Positions 9,226 through 21,836 of a stretch of DNA of 64,000 nucleotides are shown here, one piece after another. The notes below the pieces were generated by a model. That model made no database searches. It saw only the letters and a list, made by a program, of their open reading frames with translations, and was not told the origin of the DNA. This DNA comes from Leptobrachium leishanense (taxonomy: Eukaryota; Chordata; Amphibia; Anura; Megophryidae). The stretch is taken from positions 12,601,738 through 12,665,737 of the forward strand of contig CM019075.1 of assembly GCA_009667805.1 (NCBI GenBank). The letters run 5' to 3'. The translations under genes were made by a program, and so were the position numbers. How positions within the stretch are numbered: position 1 is the first letter of the stretch; every line of letters starts with the position of its first letter.

Positions 9226-12200
9226 TCACACAGTACAATTTTAACAATTTTTTTTTAAATCACTTTGTTTTTGGGTCACACACTACTCACCCACAACACC
9301 CAAATACTAGAAAATATTTTTAAAAGGTGATTTTTTTTTTTTGAGGTGTCGTAACCTAACGAGTCCAAGAGGAGGTGACATTCCCGCATGCTACCTGATG
9401 TATCTAATAATATGTATGGCACACTGTACACACACCATATGGATTGGATAGGTTTGAAATCCTGGCGTTTTTGGATGAGGATGGGTAACCTCTACAGCCT
9501 CCAAAAACTGATTTTCTAAGCCTGGGTTTTCCCGCTGGTTTTTCACCCTCCAACATTTGAAAAACTACAGAACATAGCAGAGATATCCCCCGAATAGCTG
9601 CGCCATCCATCACACTGATGGGAAAAAGCACCAAATTAATGTGTCTGAAACCTTGCGTATAAACAAGGGTATTGGTTTTCTTTAGTTCTGCAGCCTGGTT
9701 GGTTGGAATTCATGTTTCCAATTCATTCCCCTTTAAAAGAAAAGAAAAAAAAAGGCAGATAGAAATGGAGAAATGTAAAACAAAGCAATATACACAGTCA
9801 TCCAGTGCATGATTTGGTTTTGATGTCTCCCAGGCCAGCTTTTGTTCCGCTCACCAATCCCGACACTGAATCTGTCCAATCACCGATCCCGTGGCGGTCC
9901 CAGACAGTTACTCCGTTAGACATGACAATGGCTTCTAACAACACTTGCTTTGCAACAGTGAACTGTATTAACCTGCAAGGCCTGTTACAGACTTGTAACA
10001 GTGTGGGATTTCCCTTACTGTCCCCATATGCACTCTGAAAGCATATCTACCCTGGAGGAGAAAACTAGGCATATTTGAAACTGTGCCGAAACAAAATGAA
10101 AAGAAGAGAGAGAGAGAAAAAATCCTGTAAAAAGGTCCAACCAAACAAAATATAGTCCCATACCTTTGAATATCTCTCTTTCCAAAAATCTCTTCAGCAG
10201 GACAATGGCCAAAGAAACACATGTTGGAATAACATAGGGGCTGTCGGAACGCAACGGATTCCCGCAAACGCCAAGGGGCTTAACATTAAGGCCACATCAT
10301 CGTCCTTAATTCACCCCGCGGTATGTCTAGGTGCTGATGCGGACATGTGGTTCTTGTTAGGAGATGTCGGTTGCATGCTGAGGTTGCGGTTCCTCCATGG
10401 TAAAGGGGTTTTGTGAACAGGAGGTTAGGGTCTGGCAGATTTTCGGGCCTTGTTCACAGGATGAACTCTCAGTGCTACATCAAAACAAAAGCTGCAAGGT
10501 GCCTGGTACTGCTATTGCTACACAATATCGGTGTGTAGGTGATGCAGGCAGAATGAGGGGGGGTCTACGAGACTTCGACGTGTGAAACCTCTTCCATGAG
10601 GCAACGATGAGGACATTAAAAGGATTTTGCTAGGAAATCCAGCTTGAGACAAGCCCAAAGTGCAATAACAGAATGACACTTGAAATGAGAGGTAGGAAAG
10701 ATGACTTGGGCAGGAGGTTAGGACGGGAAACTAATAGAGGTTATCCAAAGGAAGAGAAACTAGTAACTAACCAGGCAGTAAGAGGTTAACATCATGTGCG
10801 ATGATCATGCAGGCTACACTCCAAACTGAGCATACATATAAAAACATAGTCTTGGTGTCCATGAAAACGCCATCGGTGGCACTCATTAAATGGTTGTGTT
10901 GGCATGGCATGAGAAAGACTGTTGTGCATCTGTAATAAGTCCTAACCGTCCATATGATTGAAGGTGTCACCGACATGACAAGTTGATTCATCTGATAGTC
11001 TGTAGCAGCTTACTGTCATGGTTCTGCAAGGCAACAAGTAGAAATGATGTTTCCAATAACACCTGTGTCTTTAACAGGAAGACGTAGGTGGAAGTCCAGA
11101 ATGAAGGTAGAATAAAATGGTTCAGAATAGGTAATCAAAAATCAAAGTAAGAATAACAGTAGGACAAAGGCGGGCAACAATATTTCTTCACCTACGACAC
11201 CTACGAGCCAATCTGTTGTCAGCTGACACAAAAGGACATATAGGTCCTCCGTGAAAAGTGGCTATTCACAGCAAACAGTCTTACAGGACAGAAACCTTTA
11301 GCTTTGGTCAACCAACTTCATCGATTTGTTGATCAACAATTTCTGGAGGGACAAAACCAGGCAACCATCTACAAGCAACATTGAGGTAGTGTTAACCAGC
11401 AATCACATGATGTTCATGTGATTGCAACCTCTGTAGGCCAAAGACATGAGTTCCAATTCTGAAGCTGCAGGTCAACATAAGGTATAAACATGGATGGAAG
11501 ATATCGTATAGCCACCAACGTGCTGTTCAAAATGGTAGGAGTCGAGGTGATTTTCATCACAAGTTATCCCTCGTGTGTAAGATATTTGGTTTATACATTG
11601 CACGTCTGCTATACTATTGCATAGCCGTCTTGTAGGAGGTTTGCAGGGAAAATCCATGGGAATTCGCCTCAGGCTTATTGAGTGATTGCCTCTAGCTCGG
11701 AGGTAACTGGGAATGACTTGGTGTTGGAACAGTATTTTGTTTTCCACTATGATGAATTAATGATGTGACTAATGGATAGATTTGAATAATGAATTGACAG
11801 TGATTAATGAACTGCCTTGCTGGTTTGTGAAGTCCTTTGCAGAGCGCAGAAGAGCATTTGGAAAGCTAAGGACAGAGATAGGATGATGGGGCGTCTACGT
11901 GACATCCACACTTTCTTTCAACGGACTGGCAGGGCTCGATGGACTCTTCCCAAGAGCCTAACCTCATAATTTTCCCATGCTGGTCTTCACCACTAGACAG
12001 GACTATTTCAAATGACCTAAAATTATGTGGTCACTCCAGCCTCCATTGAAGAGCCAATTTTTGGTTTCCCACATCACAGTTGAAACATTTATTTTGTTGT
12101 TCTTATGAAGACCTCTGGCCAACGAGTCAATTAAGATATTCAGGCAGCTGTTCTGTTGTGTTGCGTTTCATTAATTCGGTTTTAACAAAATAACATCAGT

Positions 12201-13110
12201 AACAACAAGGAACGGAGCGAGACTCCAGCTTTCTCTGGCTACGGGATTGAGCTTGGAAGAACCCCTTTTTCCTTAACCTCAGAAATCCGAAGAGCTAAAC
12301 TAAGCAGTATTAAAACATTCCTTTTGGATGCCCCAGAGAGACCTGTCAGGGAAAATACCAGACTTTGTAACATGAAACCCATTTGTTTAGCCTCAAGTTC
12401 ATTATTTTAAGTACGGTCTTAGATTCCAGTGCAGGGCCCTTGGCGTTCCCAGTCGAGCCACATGGTGTGTGCCAAGTCTGATAGAGCAGGAGAGCTGGCC
12501 AGGAGCATGGGGAAGGAGATGCTGAGCAGGCACACTCTATGCATGTGAATAATTAATGTATGTATTCATATCATGGATCATTTTGTTTACATATTGAACA
12601 GACCACAAGCAATTGACAGCAGATAAGACTCATTTCTCCTATCTGGTCTTCAGCTGTGAATTCCCAGACCCCCAAACCTTACAGTTATTGCAATGAACAC
12701 ACAGATAAATTATAATTTCCTGGAGGTTCTCCCGTGTCTGTCATTTTTTACTCAAGTTGTCATATATAGACTGATTTTTTTTTCCTGTAAACGCCTGTTC
12801 TCTGTACTTTGCCAAACTCTCCAAAAGCCGGGGGAGGAAGGCTGGGGGCCACAGATACTCGATTTCCTGAATTAGACCGTGGACATATTTGTGACAGACC
12901 AACTCTAAGCGTGCGAGCCCAGCTTTGTGATCTTTGCCTGCACTGACTGCAGCCCGTACATAGTTTGCCTGCTTTGACCTCAGGAAGTAACCCTACAAAT
13001 GTGAGAATTGTCTTCCAAATAATTATACATATTGGCTGCTCGGATTTCAATATGTGTTACTGTAAAAATATATTTATATATCATGTTTCATCTGCTTATA
13101 ACCAAGGTCT
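9226..13110. other. unassigned intergenic-like sequence
   Basis: No reliable gene or transposon is seen in this roughly 3.9-kb stretch. Low-complexity T and A runs occur at about 9240-9345 and 9735-9755. A short frame at about 12282-12345 (SEIRRAKLSSIKTFLLDAP) faintly recalls the LINE RT C-terminus motif (S.K.FL), but too little matches to call it. The region could hold diverged host non-coding DNA. Confidence 0.4.
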
Positions 13111-13114
13111 AAGA

Positions 13115-13500
13115 AGGTAGGCCTATTCTGTCTGCCCTGACCTCAGCTTGTAAGTCTATTCTGCCTGCCCTGACCTCAGCTTGTAAATCTATTCTGCCTG
13201 CCCTGACCTCAGCTTGTAAGTCTATTCTGCCTGCCCTGACCTCAGCTTGTAAGTCTATTCTGCCTGCCCTGACCTCAGCTTGTAAATCTATTCTGCCTGC
13301 CCTGACCTCAGCTTGTAAGTCTATTCTGCCTGCCCTCAGCTTGTAAATCTATTCTGCCTGCCCTGACCTCAGCTTGTAAGTCTATTCTGCCTGCCCTGAC
13401 CTCAGCTTGTAAATCTATTCTGCCTGCCCTGACCTCAGCTTGTAAGTCTATTCTGCCTGCCCTCAGCTTGTAAATCTATTCTGCCTGCCTTGACCTCAGA
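13115..13500 (+). repeat. 33-bp minisatellite
   Basis: About 12 tandem units contain TCTATTCTGCCTGCCCTGAC followed by CTCAGCTTGTAAG. The base AAG/AAA varies between units, and two units lack CTGACC (27 bp). Alternation of unit types suggests duplication of blocks of several units. Confidence 0.9.
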
Positions 13501-13978
13501 TTCCTGCCTTGACCTCAGTAAGTATATTCTGTGTGCCTTATGTCAGAATATATATCTATACTGTGGCACTGTGGCACCAACTGAAGAAGCTGTACTGGCA
13601 AAACGCGTTTTGGTGAACTGTTTTACTATTTTATTAATAAATATTTTGCCTGCTGTTATACCTATCCTGGGTCCTGGATACTTTCATTCACTGAGGAGGT
13701 GGCTGAGGCTGGTAGGTGACCCAGTGCACCTTATGAAGTCATTGGCTGCCTGAACATCTGGTGCCTGATAGATGAGACACCAGCAAATGTAATATATTTT
13801 CTCCCTTTACACAGTCCCTGCATATACAATATTACTCTGTGAGTTTTGTTTACTCTTGAGGGCCTCGGAGGAATCCAACATTGTAAGGAACCACGTAGGA
13901 AGCCCAAGAGTGCACCACGTGGGAGGCATCAATAGGACAAGAAGCGCCAACTCCACCACGTTCTCCTTGTACACTAAA
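13501..13978. other. unassigned, with a repeat-like motif
   Basis: The segment around 13575-13670 has GAAGAAGC, then AAAACGCGTTTTGGTGAACTG, followed by an AT-rich ATTAATAAATATTTTGCC. This looks like a dispersed repeat, but I cannot assign it to a family. An 87-residue frame here has no recognisable domain. Confidence 0.4.
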
Positions 13979-14173
13979 ATTGAAACACTGTTTGCAAAAA
14001 ACTACTGGACTAAAATGCCTGGAATTTATATAAAAGATCAGATGAATGATAATAAAAAGGTCCGTTACAGAAAAAAGAAAATCCGCTATAATAAAAAAAA
14101 AGGAAAAAAATAGCCGAAAAAATCCCAGAAAATGCTTTAAAGATCCTAAAAAAATCTATAAATAAAGAGACTT
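13979..14173. mobile_element. TA-MITE, copy 2, left part
   Basis: TTGAAACACTGTTTGCAAAA, then AAATGCCTGGAATTTATA and AATAAAGAGACTT match the interior of copy 1 (about 1290-1465). The expected CAGGG left end is missing. The last 13 bases, AATAAAGAGACTT (14161-14173), recur at 22608-22620 and are the TSD of the LINE inserted here. Confidence 0.75.
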
Positions 14174-14637
14174 GCTTCACAGGTTCTCCGACTGGAACTC
14201 CCTATCACCCCGGAATGGGCCATCTTTAATCGTCCGACCCCTCCCAACCCCCGGGCTTTTGATAAATGCCATCGGTTTTGGCTCACTTTGCTAGCCGCGA
14301 CCGGCAAGAAAGCCATTTTGTCCCAATGGATCTCCGCTTCCCCTCCTTCCTTTTGCATGGTTTACAAGAGGATCTATGCCATATTTGTGGCGGACTGGAC
14401 TGAGGCTTCGGTATCTCAGGAAAAGGAGAACTCAGCCCTTCTTCTCCCATTGGTCCCCCTTTATTCGTACCCTTCCATGCGAAACCAAGGACTCTTTGCG
14501 ACGTACCTTTTTCTGTGCTCCCTGGTACTCTTTACAGTTGCTGCAGATACACCACCGATCCCACAAGGTCCTCCTGACCACTCCTTATCCCGTTTTCTGG
14601 CCTCCTCTCCCACAGACACTGCAGCTACCCACACATA
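14174..14637 (+). pseudogene. LINE ORF2 C-terminal fragment
   Basis: The frame from 14174 to TAA at 14635-14637 is uninterrupted (about 154 residues). It contains FWLTLLAATGKKAILSQW and then FVADWTEASVSQEK, the C-terminal region after the zinc-knuckle in L1/Tx1-like ORF2 proteins. The corresponding part of the full-length LINE is at about 21650-21836. EN and RT are absent through 5' truncation, so this is a fragment with no activity. Confidence 0.7.
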
Positions 14638-14870
14638 ACTACACCTCCGCCTCTTGGTGGAGTTCACCCCATGTAGATAATGGTGGAGATGGGAAATCTC
14701 GAACGGTGTGCCTGGAATTGATCTCCTTGGTTTTGGTATAGTTGTATTATGACTTCTTAGTTTAAATGCTGGATGCCATATGTTTGTGTTATCATATCTG
14801 TCATTATTGTATAAAATGGCGTCTCTCTGTTTGGTTTTCTTTGTGCTGATCCAAGATGAATAAAAATATC
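14174..14870 (+). mobile_element. 5'-truncated Tx1-like LINE, 3' end
   Basis: A 5'-truncated LINE copy: it begins inside the ORF2 C-terminal region, runs through the stop at 14635-14637 and a 3' UTR, and reaches GATGAATAAAAATAT. The 13-bp TSD AATAAAGAGACTT lies at 14161-14173 and 22608-22620, so the insertion spans 14174-22607 including later inserts. A second AATAAAAATATG followed by A-rich sequence at about 22579-22607 could be the true 3' terminus; which GAATAAAAATAT marks the original end is unclear. Confidence 0.75.
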
Positions 14871-15559
14871 GAAATGGTGTAGCGATCACAATGTTCCTGT
14901 TAAAGGGTGAGGGTCACAGTTTCCAATAGTATATTCAGGCTTTCTTCTTTATACAACCTCAGCTGAAGCAAAGAAATGTATCATAGTGCAACCCATGTGA
15001 ACATACTGGTATATGCATAAAAAGGTAGCACTCACATGATGTAGAACCCTCCTGGTTCAAGGTGAAAAACCTTTAGGGTAGTTGACCGGCCACCCAGATG
15101 TCCATCCGATCTTGAAATCCTTTGATACCTTAAATATAAAAGGCAAGGATCATAGCACAGACTGAAGTAATGTAGATGGGAATAAATATACAAAGTACCG
15201 TATACTCAAAGTATAGGACCTAGCCTAGGTCCGTAGGAAATGTGCCCAGAAGTTGTTTATCAGGTACAATATTCAAAAAAACCTTATCCAACGAAAAGAC
15301 TCCAGCAAAAAGACTCCTGCAGTAGCAATAAAAACTTTAATAAGGGGGGTGTGTCCTGACCTCTGACCAAGATGGCCGCATGTTAGCAGAGCTCCTGAGT
15401 CCTCTCTGACTTTTCTCCGCTACTTGGCTGATTACCGGGTCATGGTTCGAGGTAAGGGGAAGGTTTGCACCCACTGCGCTCCGCGCCGCCCGCCCCGACT
15501 GGCCCGCTCAACAGTTTCCTTCACTCCACGCCGCCGTCCACCCCCACTGGGACGCTGGA

Positions 15560-16487
15560 CAATATGGCGGACGGGCCTTCGACCTCCGTCCACCCCCGGA
15601 CTCTACTGAGGCAATCCGCAGGCTTGAAAAGCTAATATCCGCGCTCCCTACTAAATCCGAACTTGCAGATATCATCGCGGACCTGAAGGATGGTTTCGGC
15701 CATGAGGTCCGTGAGGTCCGCTCGGAAGTTGAGGCCTTGTCGGGGAGAGTGGGCCTACTGGAGGAGACCGCGCGCAGACCACCCCCGGCTGCACACCATC
15801 GCCCTCAGACGGACCTCTCGGAACTGCATCGCAGAGTCGATGACCTCGACAATCGAGGAAGGCGGCACAACATTCGCATCCGCGGCCTTTCGGAGACGGA
15901 CGGCGCTGAAAATTTACGCACCCTGCTGCAGAAAATCTTTAATATGGTGCTAGGCCGTGCGCCGGATTCCCCAGTCTCCATAGATAGGGCGCACCGGGCC
16001 TTGCGGCCTCGACCTCCACCGACCGCCTCGAGACGTGATCTGTCATCTCACCGAGTACTCCCTTAAAGAGGCGATCATGAATAGTGCCAGGTCCTCGAGA
16101 TACTGGGATTTTGGCACCCATCGCCTGGAACTCTTCCAAGACCTCTCACCGTTTACCTTGGCGGCTAGACGATCCTTACAGCCGGTGACACATGCTTTGC
16201 GAATGGCCAAAATTAAATACCGCTGGGGCTTTCCTTTTGCTCTGACTGCGGAGCTGAATGGGGTCCGACACATGATCTGCCGGCCTTCTGATGTTCCAGC
16301 GTTCCTTACGGAGCTGAATCTCCCGCATGTGCCCATAAAGAACTGGGAACTGGAGACACGCCGGATTGACCCGACCGGGCCTTTGCCCCGCAGACAACGT
16401 TCCCGCAGACGCCAGCGACGTTCCAGGAGCCGTAGCTCTGCCCCTGACCTGAGGCTCCCCCGTTCACCGAATCGGGGAGTCGGCTGA
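15560..16487 (+). pseudogene. LINE ORF1 (L1 ORF1p-like), frameshifted
   Basis: ORF1p is an RNA-binding, trimerising nucleic-acid chaperone that coats LINE RNA. Here a coiled-coil-like stretch (about 15605-15770, IRRLEKLISALPTKSELADI) is followed by the L1 ORF1 RRM signature DLDNRGRRHNIRIRGLSE (about 15842-15895) and RAHRALRP (about 15982). A one-base frame change near 16030 shifts to the frame carrying the C-terminal domain (RYWDFGTHRLELFQDLSPFT, IKYRWGFPFAL) and a basic tail rich in R/S, ending TGA at 16485-16487. The start codon is unclear: ATGs at 15424 and 15565 lie in another frame. Confidence 0.8.
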
Positions 16488-16779
16488 CCCACCTGAGCTG
16501 ATTAAAGGGTTAACCAACCGCCTTGTACAAGCTACATACCTGCAGGGCGGAGGTTTGTACCGTAACTCGACGGATCCCTGCGGTGAGGCCTTTCCCCCCC
16601 CCAGCGGGTCTTGGAGACCTAATAACTCTTTCACACCTTCCCACCTCCTCTACGAAGTCTTCGACCAAACAAGCACTGGCGGGCTCTCCTGGACTGGATC
16701 CCGCTCAGAACTTCTCACCTTGCCGTCCCTCAAGCTTAAGAGAAAACCGATTTTCCCGTGGAATTTTTTTTTTTCCCCC

Positions 16780-17500
16780 TCCTCCTCTCTCTTACTGTAT
16801 TGCACTGTACTGTTGTTCCGAGTATCTTGTAGTGTCAGTTGGCCCAATTTTTATAGGTTCCCCCTTGGGAGAACTACATTCTATGACTCCGGCCGCTGTA
16901 CATGACAGGATGGAAAACAGCCTGTTGGGTTCGCCTTGGGACGAAACATGCCCTTCCCTCTTGTAATGCACTGTATTGCTGCCCAGATGCCATGTAGGGC
17001 CTATTGACCTAATTTTTATCGGTTCCTACTTAGGTGAACTACATTTTATTGCCCTGTCTTCCCTATGTGGTACGATACCAAACTGTTTCACGAGCTAGTC
17101 TCCGGGAGACCCATATCATCCCCTAACTATAAGGCCCTTCCAAAGGTGCGAAGTAGGGGGGACGTACGTAACTATATGTGACCTTACACTTGCATCCCTT
17201 TGTACTTCGTGCTGTGTTCTGTTCGTATAAGATCCTAAGGTATTCCTCCCCCCTTCCCCCTTTTTTTTTAAATTTTTTATTACATTATGTTATTTTTTCT
17301 TTCTCTCTCCTAACTACATTGCACTGTATTGTTGCTTCGATTGTCCCGTAGGACCGGTTGACCCAATTTTTTCAGGTTCCTCCTTGAGAGAACTACACAT
17401 TCATATTCCGATTGTTGTACACGATAAGTTGACAAACAGCCTGCAGGGTTCACCGTTGGGCGCACCAAATTACCCCTTAAGTTGGTGAAATGCTACCCCA
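16780..17500 (+). repeat. degenerate spacer repeats between LINE ORF1 and ORF2
   Basis: Three diverged copies of a module begin near 16796, 16967 and 17317. Each has TTGCACTGTA(C/T)TGTTG-like sequence, then GACCCAATTTTT and GGTTCC..CTTGGGAGAACTACA, then a later CAGCCTG..GGGTTC motif. The spacing is irregular. The second long LINE in this window has regular 167-bp repeats at the same place (59477-59945). Confidence 0.65.
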
Positions 17501-18083
17501 ACTGGGGTGTTTTTTTTTCTCTTTATTTCTCTCTCTCCCTCTAACGCAAGAGGTGGGTTGTCGAAATGTCGGGGAGACTCGGGGTGGGATGTTGTATATG
17601 TTATGAGGATTCTGTATAGAGATTTTTCCTTTGTACCTGCCTCTCTGACCCTTATTTTTACGCAGTCAGAGGGGACTTATGTTTTGTTCTGTTATATATG
17701 TTACCTTGTATTTTCTCGTTTATATTATATCTCACGTTACCATTTTTGGTTTTTGCATCGTCTTGGTCTTGGTCTAGTGGGTCTTTGGACCTTACCTTTC
17801 ACGCCTGCGAGGACCGGTCGTCGTCTCTCCCACAGGAAGGTATTCGACCTCTTCCCAGGTCTGAATAGCCTCTCTTGGTGACGTACCACTCCTCATCTCT
17901 TTTCTCCTGTCCTTTCTTCCCTTTCCTTTCTAAAACCGTTCCTTACTCTTTACCTGGTCCCCTGTCCCCCTCCTACTCTTCTCCTCTTGCTTCCCCTCTC
18001 CCCCGCCCCTTTTCCCCCTCTGTTCTGTATTGTTCAGTTTTGTTTTGTCTTGCCTTGTCTTGTTTTGTGACTCAGTGGCAGCC

Positions 18084-21000
18084 ATGGCTGCAAACACAGG
18101 CTTCTCGCCTAAATCTCTTCGCATACTCACCTATAACGTAAAAGGCTTAAACACCCCAGAAAAACGGGGTCGGCTCTTCAGGGAGCTACTGGCGTTTAAG
18201 ACCTCAGTAGTCCTCCTCCAAGAGACTCACTTCAAAGCCGATGCCTCTCCGCTCCTGCTGAACTCAGCATTCCCACTCGGTTACTTTAGTAACCACTTTT
18301 GGAGTAAAAGCCGTGGAGTGGCGATTCTTTTTGCTAGAGATATCCCCATGGTTCTGGAAGAGGTTCTTACTGACCAGGAAGGCCGTTTTCTGTTTGTTAA
18401 ATGCAAAATTGCAGAGGTGCAATACACTTTTGCCTCCATTTATCTTCCAAACTCTAACCAGCATCACTGCCTAGCTTTGATTTTTCGCAAACTCTCCACT
18501 TTCACGTCAGGGACTTTAGTGGTCATGGGAGATTTTAACGCCCCGCGTTTGGACACCTCTGTGAGCCGCTCTTCAATCCCCCCTGGGGTGCTCCGACACA
18601 TGCGCCGTTCCCTGGATAGCCTGCAACTGGTCGACGCCTGGCGAGCTCTTCACACAGGCGAACGAGATTACACTTTTTACTCCCCAGGTACACGCCACCT
18701 ATTCAAGAATTTACTTCCTGCTCGTCCAACAACGCAACATATTCAGTGTAGAGGAATCCACTATACTTGCTCAATCGTGGTCAGATCATTGCCCTCTAAT
18801 GTCTACCCTATCTTCTTCTCTGTCCCGCCCATCCGAACGCCAATGGCGTCTCAACACCTCGCTACTACAGGATTCGGCCTTTACCTCAGAAATCGAGACC
18901 TCTCTAGGCAATTACTTCCAGGATAATGAAAGCCCAGACATGCCGTTCCCAACCCTATGGGAAGCCCACAAGGTGGTTCTTAGAGGGCTCTTTAACAGCA
19001 AAGCTACGGCACTCAAGAAGGAGAGGGCTGAACATCTCCGGACTCTTTTCTCGGACATTAGAGAACTTGAACAAATCCATCATTCTTCTGCACTCTCCTT
19101 GGACTATTCCCTTCTCTTGACCAAGCGCAGAGAACTTAATGACTTACTTAATACTGACATACGCTTCGCAGCACAAAAAGCCAAATGCAGTTTTGCGATC
19201 ACGGAAAATAAGCCGGGAAGACTCCTGGCCCGTATTCTCCGAAAAAAGCAGATGGCAGCGTATATCACTAAAATTAGACTTCCTAATGATGAGCTTTCAC
19301 AACGACCAGATCTGATCCTCGACAAATTCAGGCGCTTTTACGAGGAGCTGTATCATCTCGATGATTCCCTGGACGCCATTCCGACCAAACGGGATATTGC
19401 CACTTACCTCACTGACAAAATTAATCACACCTTACAACCGGCGGCTTCTGAACTCTTAGACGACCCAATTTCCGCTGAAGAAATTGGAAAGACGGTCGCT
19501 GCACTCAAAAACGGTAAATGTCCGGGCCCAGATGGGCTACTGACCGAATACTATAAGACTTTCTCGACAGTATTGCTCCCCCACTTGGTCTCTTTATATG
19601 CGTTCCTACGAGGCGGCGGGAAATTTCACCCTCATACCCTCTCTGCATCCATCTCAGTTATTGCTAAGCCGGGAAAAGACGAGTCAGACGTTCGTAGCTA
19701 TCGTCCCATCTACCTCCTAAACACGGACCTTAAAATCCTTGCGAAAATAATGGCAAACGCCTTGCGCCCCTCTTGCCCTCCTTGATCCATTCAGACCAGG
19801 TGGGCTTTATCCCCGGCCGGGAGGCCAGGGACGCGACGACTCGCGTGTTGAACTCTATTGGCTTGGCCAAACATTCGAGTGCGGGCCTTCTCTTGCTATC
19901 CACGGACGCAGAGAAGGCCTTCGACAGAGTTCGCTGGAGCTTTATGTATTCAGTCCTGGAACGCATTGGCATTCACTGGATCGAAGCCCTTTATTGTCAA
20001 CCTACGGCACGGGTCCAAGCAGGTGGTGCTCTTTCACGAGTGTTTGATATCAGGAATGGCACCCGACAAGGGTGTCCCCTTTCCCCTCTCCTCGTCGCCC
20101 TTTCCCTAGAACCTCTGCTAGAAGCAATCCGTTCTAACGCCATCATCACGGGAATTCGTGGCCATGCATCTGACCATAAAGTATCGGCGTACGCCGACAA
20201 CTTATTGTTCCTTATCTCGAACCCTGAGTCTTCCCTACCAGCTGTGATACAGACACTGGAGGCCTACGGACGTGTTGCTGGTTACAAAGTTAACCGAGAC
20301 AAATCTGAATTTTTGAATGTCTCCCTAGATCACTCCTCCATCTCCTTGATCCGGAGGTCTTACCCGTTCCGATACTGCCCCGGACGCCTGAAGTACCTAG
20401 GGATATGGCTAGCCTCCTCCTCCAGACAGATCTACGAACACAACTTCCTTTCCATTCTTAGCTCCTTTCGAGCTGATTTAGCGGAATGGAACGGTAAGAT
20501 GCTCTCCTGGTTTGGCAGAATAGCCGTCTTAAAAATGAATATCGTCCCACGTTTACTGTACCTCTTTAACACTCTACCTCTAACGATACCTCTGTCGTTC
20601 TTCGCCGCCCTTCGGAAAGAGCTGCTGAGCTTTGTATGGCCCCGTGGCCGTCCACGGGTAGGCTTTGCGGTTTTATGCCGCTTTAAGTCTAGGGGTGGAC
20701 TGGCCCTCCCAGATCCGCGTAAATATTATATAGCCTGTCACATGGCTCGAGTGGTCGAATGGTCAGCTCAAGGATTGGACAAACGTTGGTTAGACGTTGA
20801 ACGAGCCCTATCTGGACGCCCCTTATGGACGCTCCCGTGGCTGCCTCCGGCCCGGCTCACGGACCTGCGCCCGGATCCTGACCCTGTCATGGCTACATTA
20901 CGCATCTGGCACAAGCATAAACTGGCGTGTGGGTTTTCTTCCGCCCTATCGCCCCTTTTGCCCTTGACTGTCAACCCTGGACTACCTGGCAGTGTCTTAC

Positions 21001-21836
21001 CTTCTTTGAGAGACCGATTGACGGACTCAGGCAGACTTCGGGCAAAAGATCTCCCTTCGGATGGGAATTTGGATCTCCTCCCGCGGTCGGCTTCAACAGG
21101 CCCCCCTTCTCACTTGGAAAGATTTAATTTCTTTCAAATCAAGTCGTACTTGATGAGCCTTAAATGCGGCTACAGCTTGAGCCGCCCCTTACTACCATTT
21201 GAACGCTTCTGCCACATGGGTCTCCCACTGACTAGAGGGGTATCCACTCTCTATGGTCTGATCGCGTCTACAGACACGGAAGATCCACCCTTTGTCTAAA
21301 GATGGGAGCAAGCCCTTGGTGTCGTGCTTTCCCCTACTCAGTGGGCTAAAACGTACACACTGGTGCATAAGGTCTGTGGCGCTGCTCGCGTGCAAGAAAC
21401 GTCCTACAAAATTCTCTCCTTCTGGTACAGAACTCCTAGCCTTCTCCACCGGATTTTTCCGGCTGTACCCCTGGAGTGCTGACGTTGTACCACTACAGTG
21501 GGCACGCTCCTCCACATATGGTGGTCATGTCCCCCCATAGTGATGTATTGGCGCACGGTACATGACGCGATTCTTCGGGTGACGGATGTTGACCTGCCAT
21601 TTACCCCGGAATGCTTTCTTCTGCTCCAAGTGGAGTTCCCCGTTAAGACTCTTAAACGCTCCGTGCTACTCCTCATGCTGCTTGCGGCTCACGCTCTGGT
21701 GCCCGTCCTCTGGCGCACAACCAGAGTACCCTCACTTCGTGAATGGGTCACTAAGGTAGAGGCACTTCGCTCCATGGACCACCTGGATGCTTCTATCCGA
21801 GGCACGGTCGCGGATTTCGGGTCGAAGTGGTATTAA
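18084..21836 (+). pseudogene. LINE ORF2 (endonuclease-reverse transcriptase), inactive
   Basis: ORF2p nicks target DNA and reverse-transcribes LINE RNA there. ATG 18084 sits in a good context (GCCATGG) after a C/T-rich tract. The APE-type endonuclease shows LTYNVKGLN, QETHF, GDFNAPR, SWSDHCPL; the usual RID motif reads RIY. RT shows GPDGL, SYRPI.LLN, GFIPGREARD, STDAEKAFDRV, GTRQGCPLSPLL. The catalytic YADD reads YADN (about 20190), losing one of the paired aspartates. Frameshifts lie near 18690 (inside EN) and 19770 (between SYRPI and GREARD). In-frame stops lie at 21297-21299 and about 21480, the latter inside the C-terminal CCHC knuckle (W to stop). Stop at 21834-21836. Length fits an L1/Tx1-like ORF2. 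Confidence 0.9.

Noticed and set aside
12282..12345. Possible LINE RT C-terminal remnant or host exon (SEIRRAKLSSIKTFLLDAP)
   Set aside because: Only a short weak similarity, with no flanking motifs, splice signals or tail.
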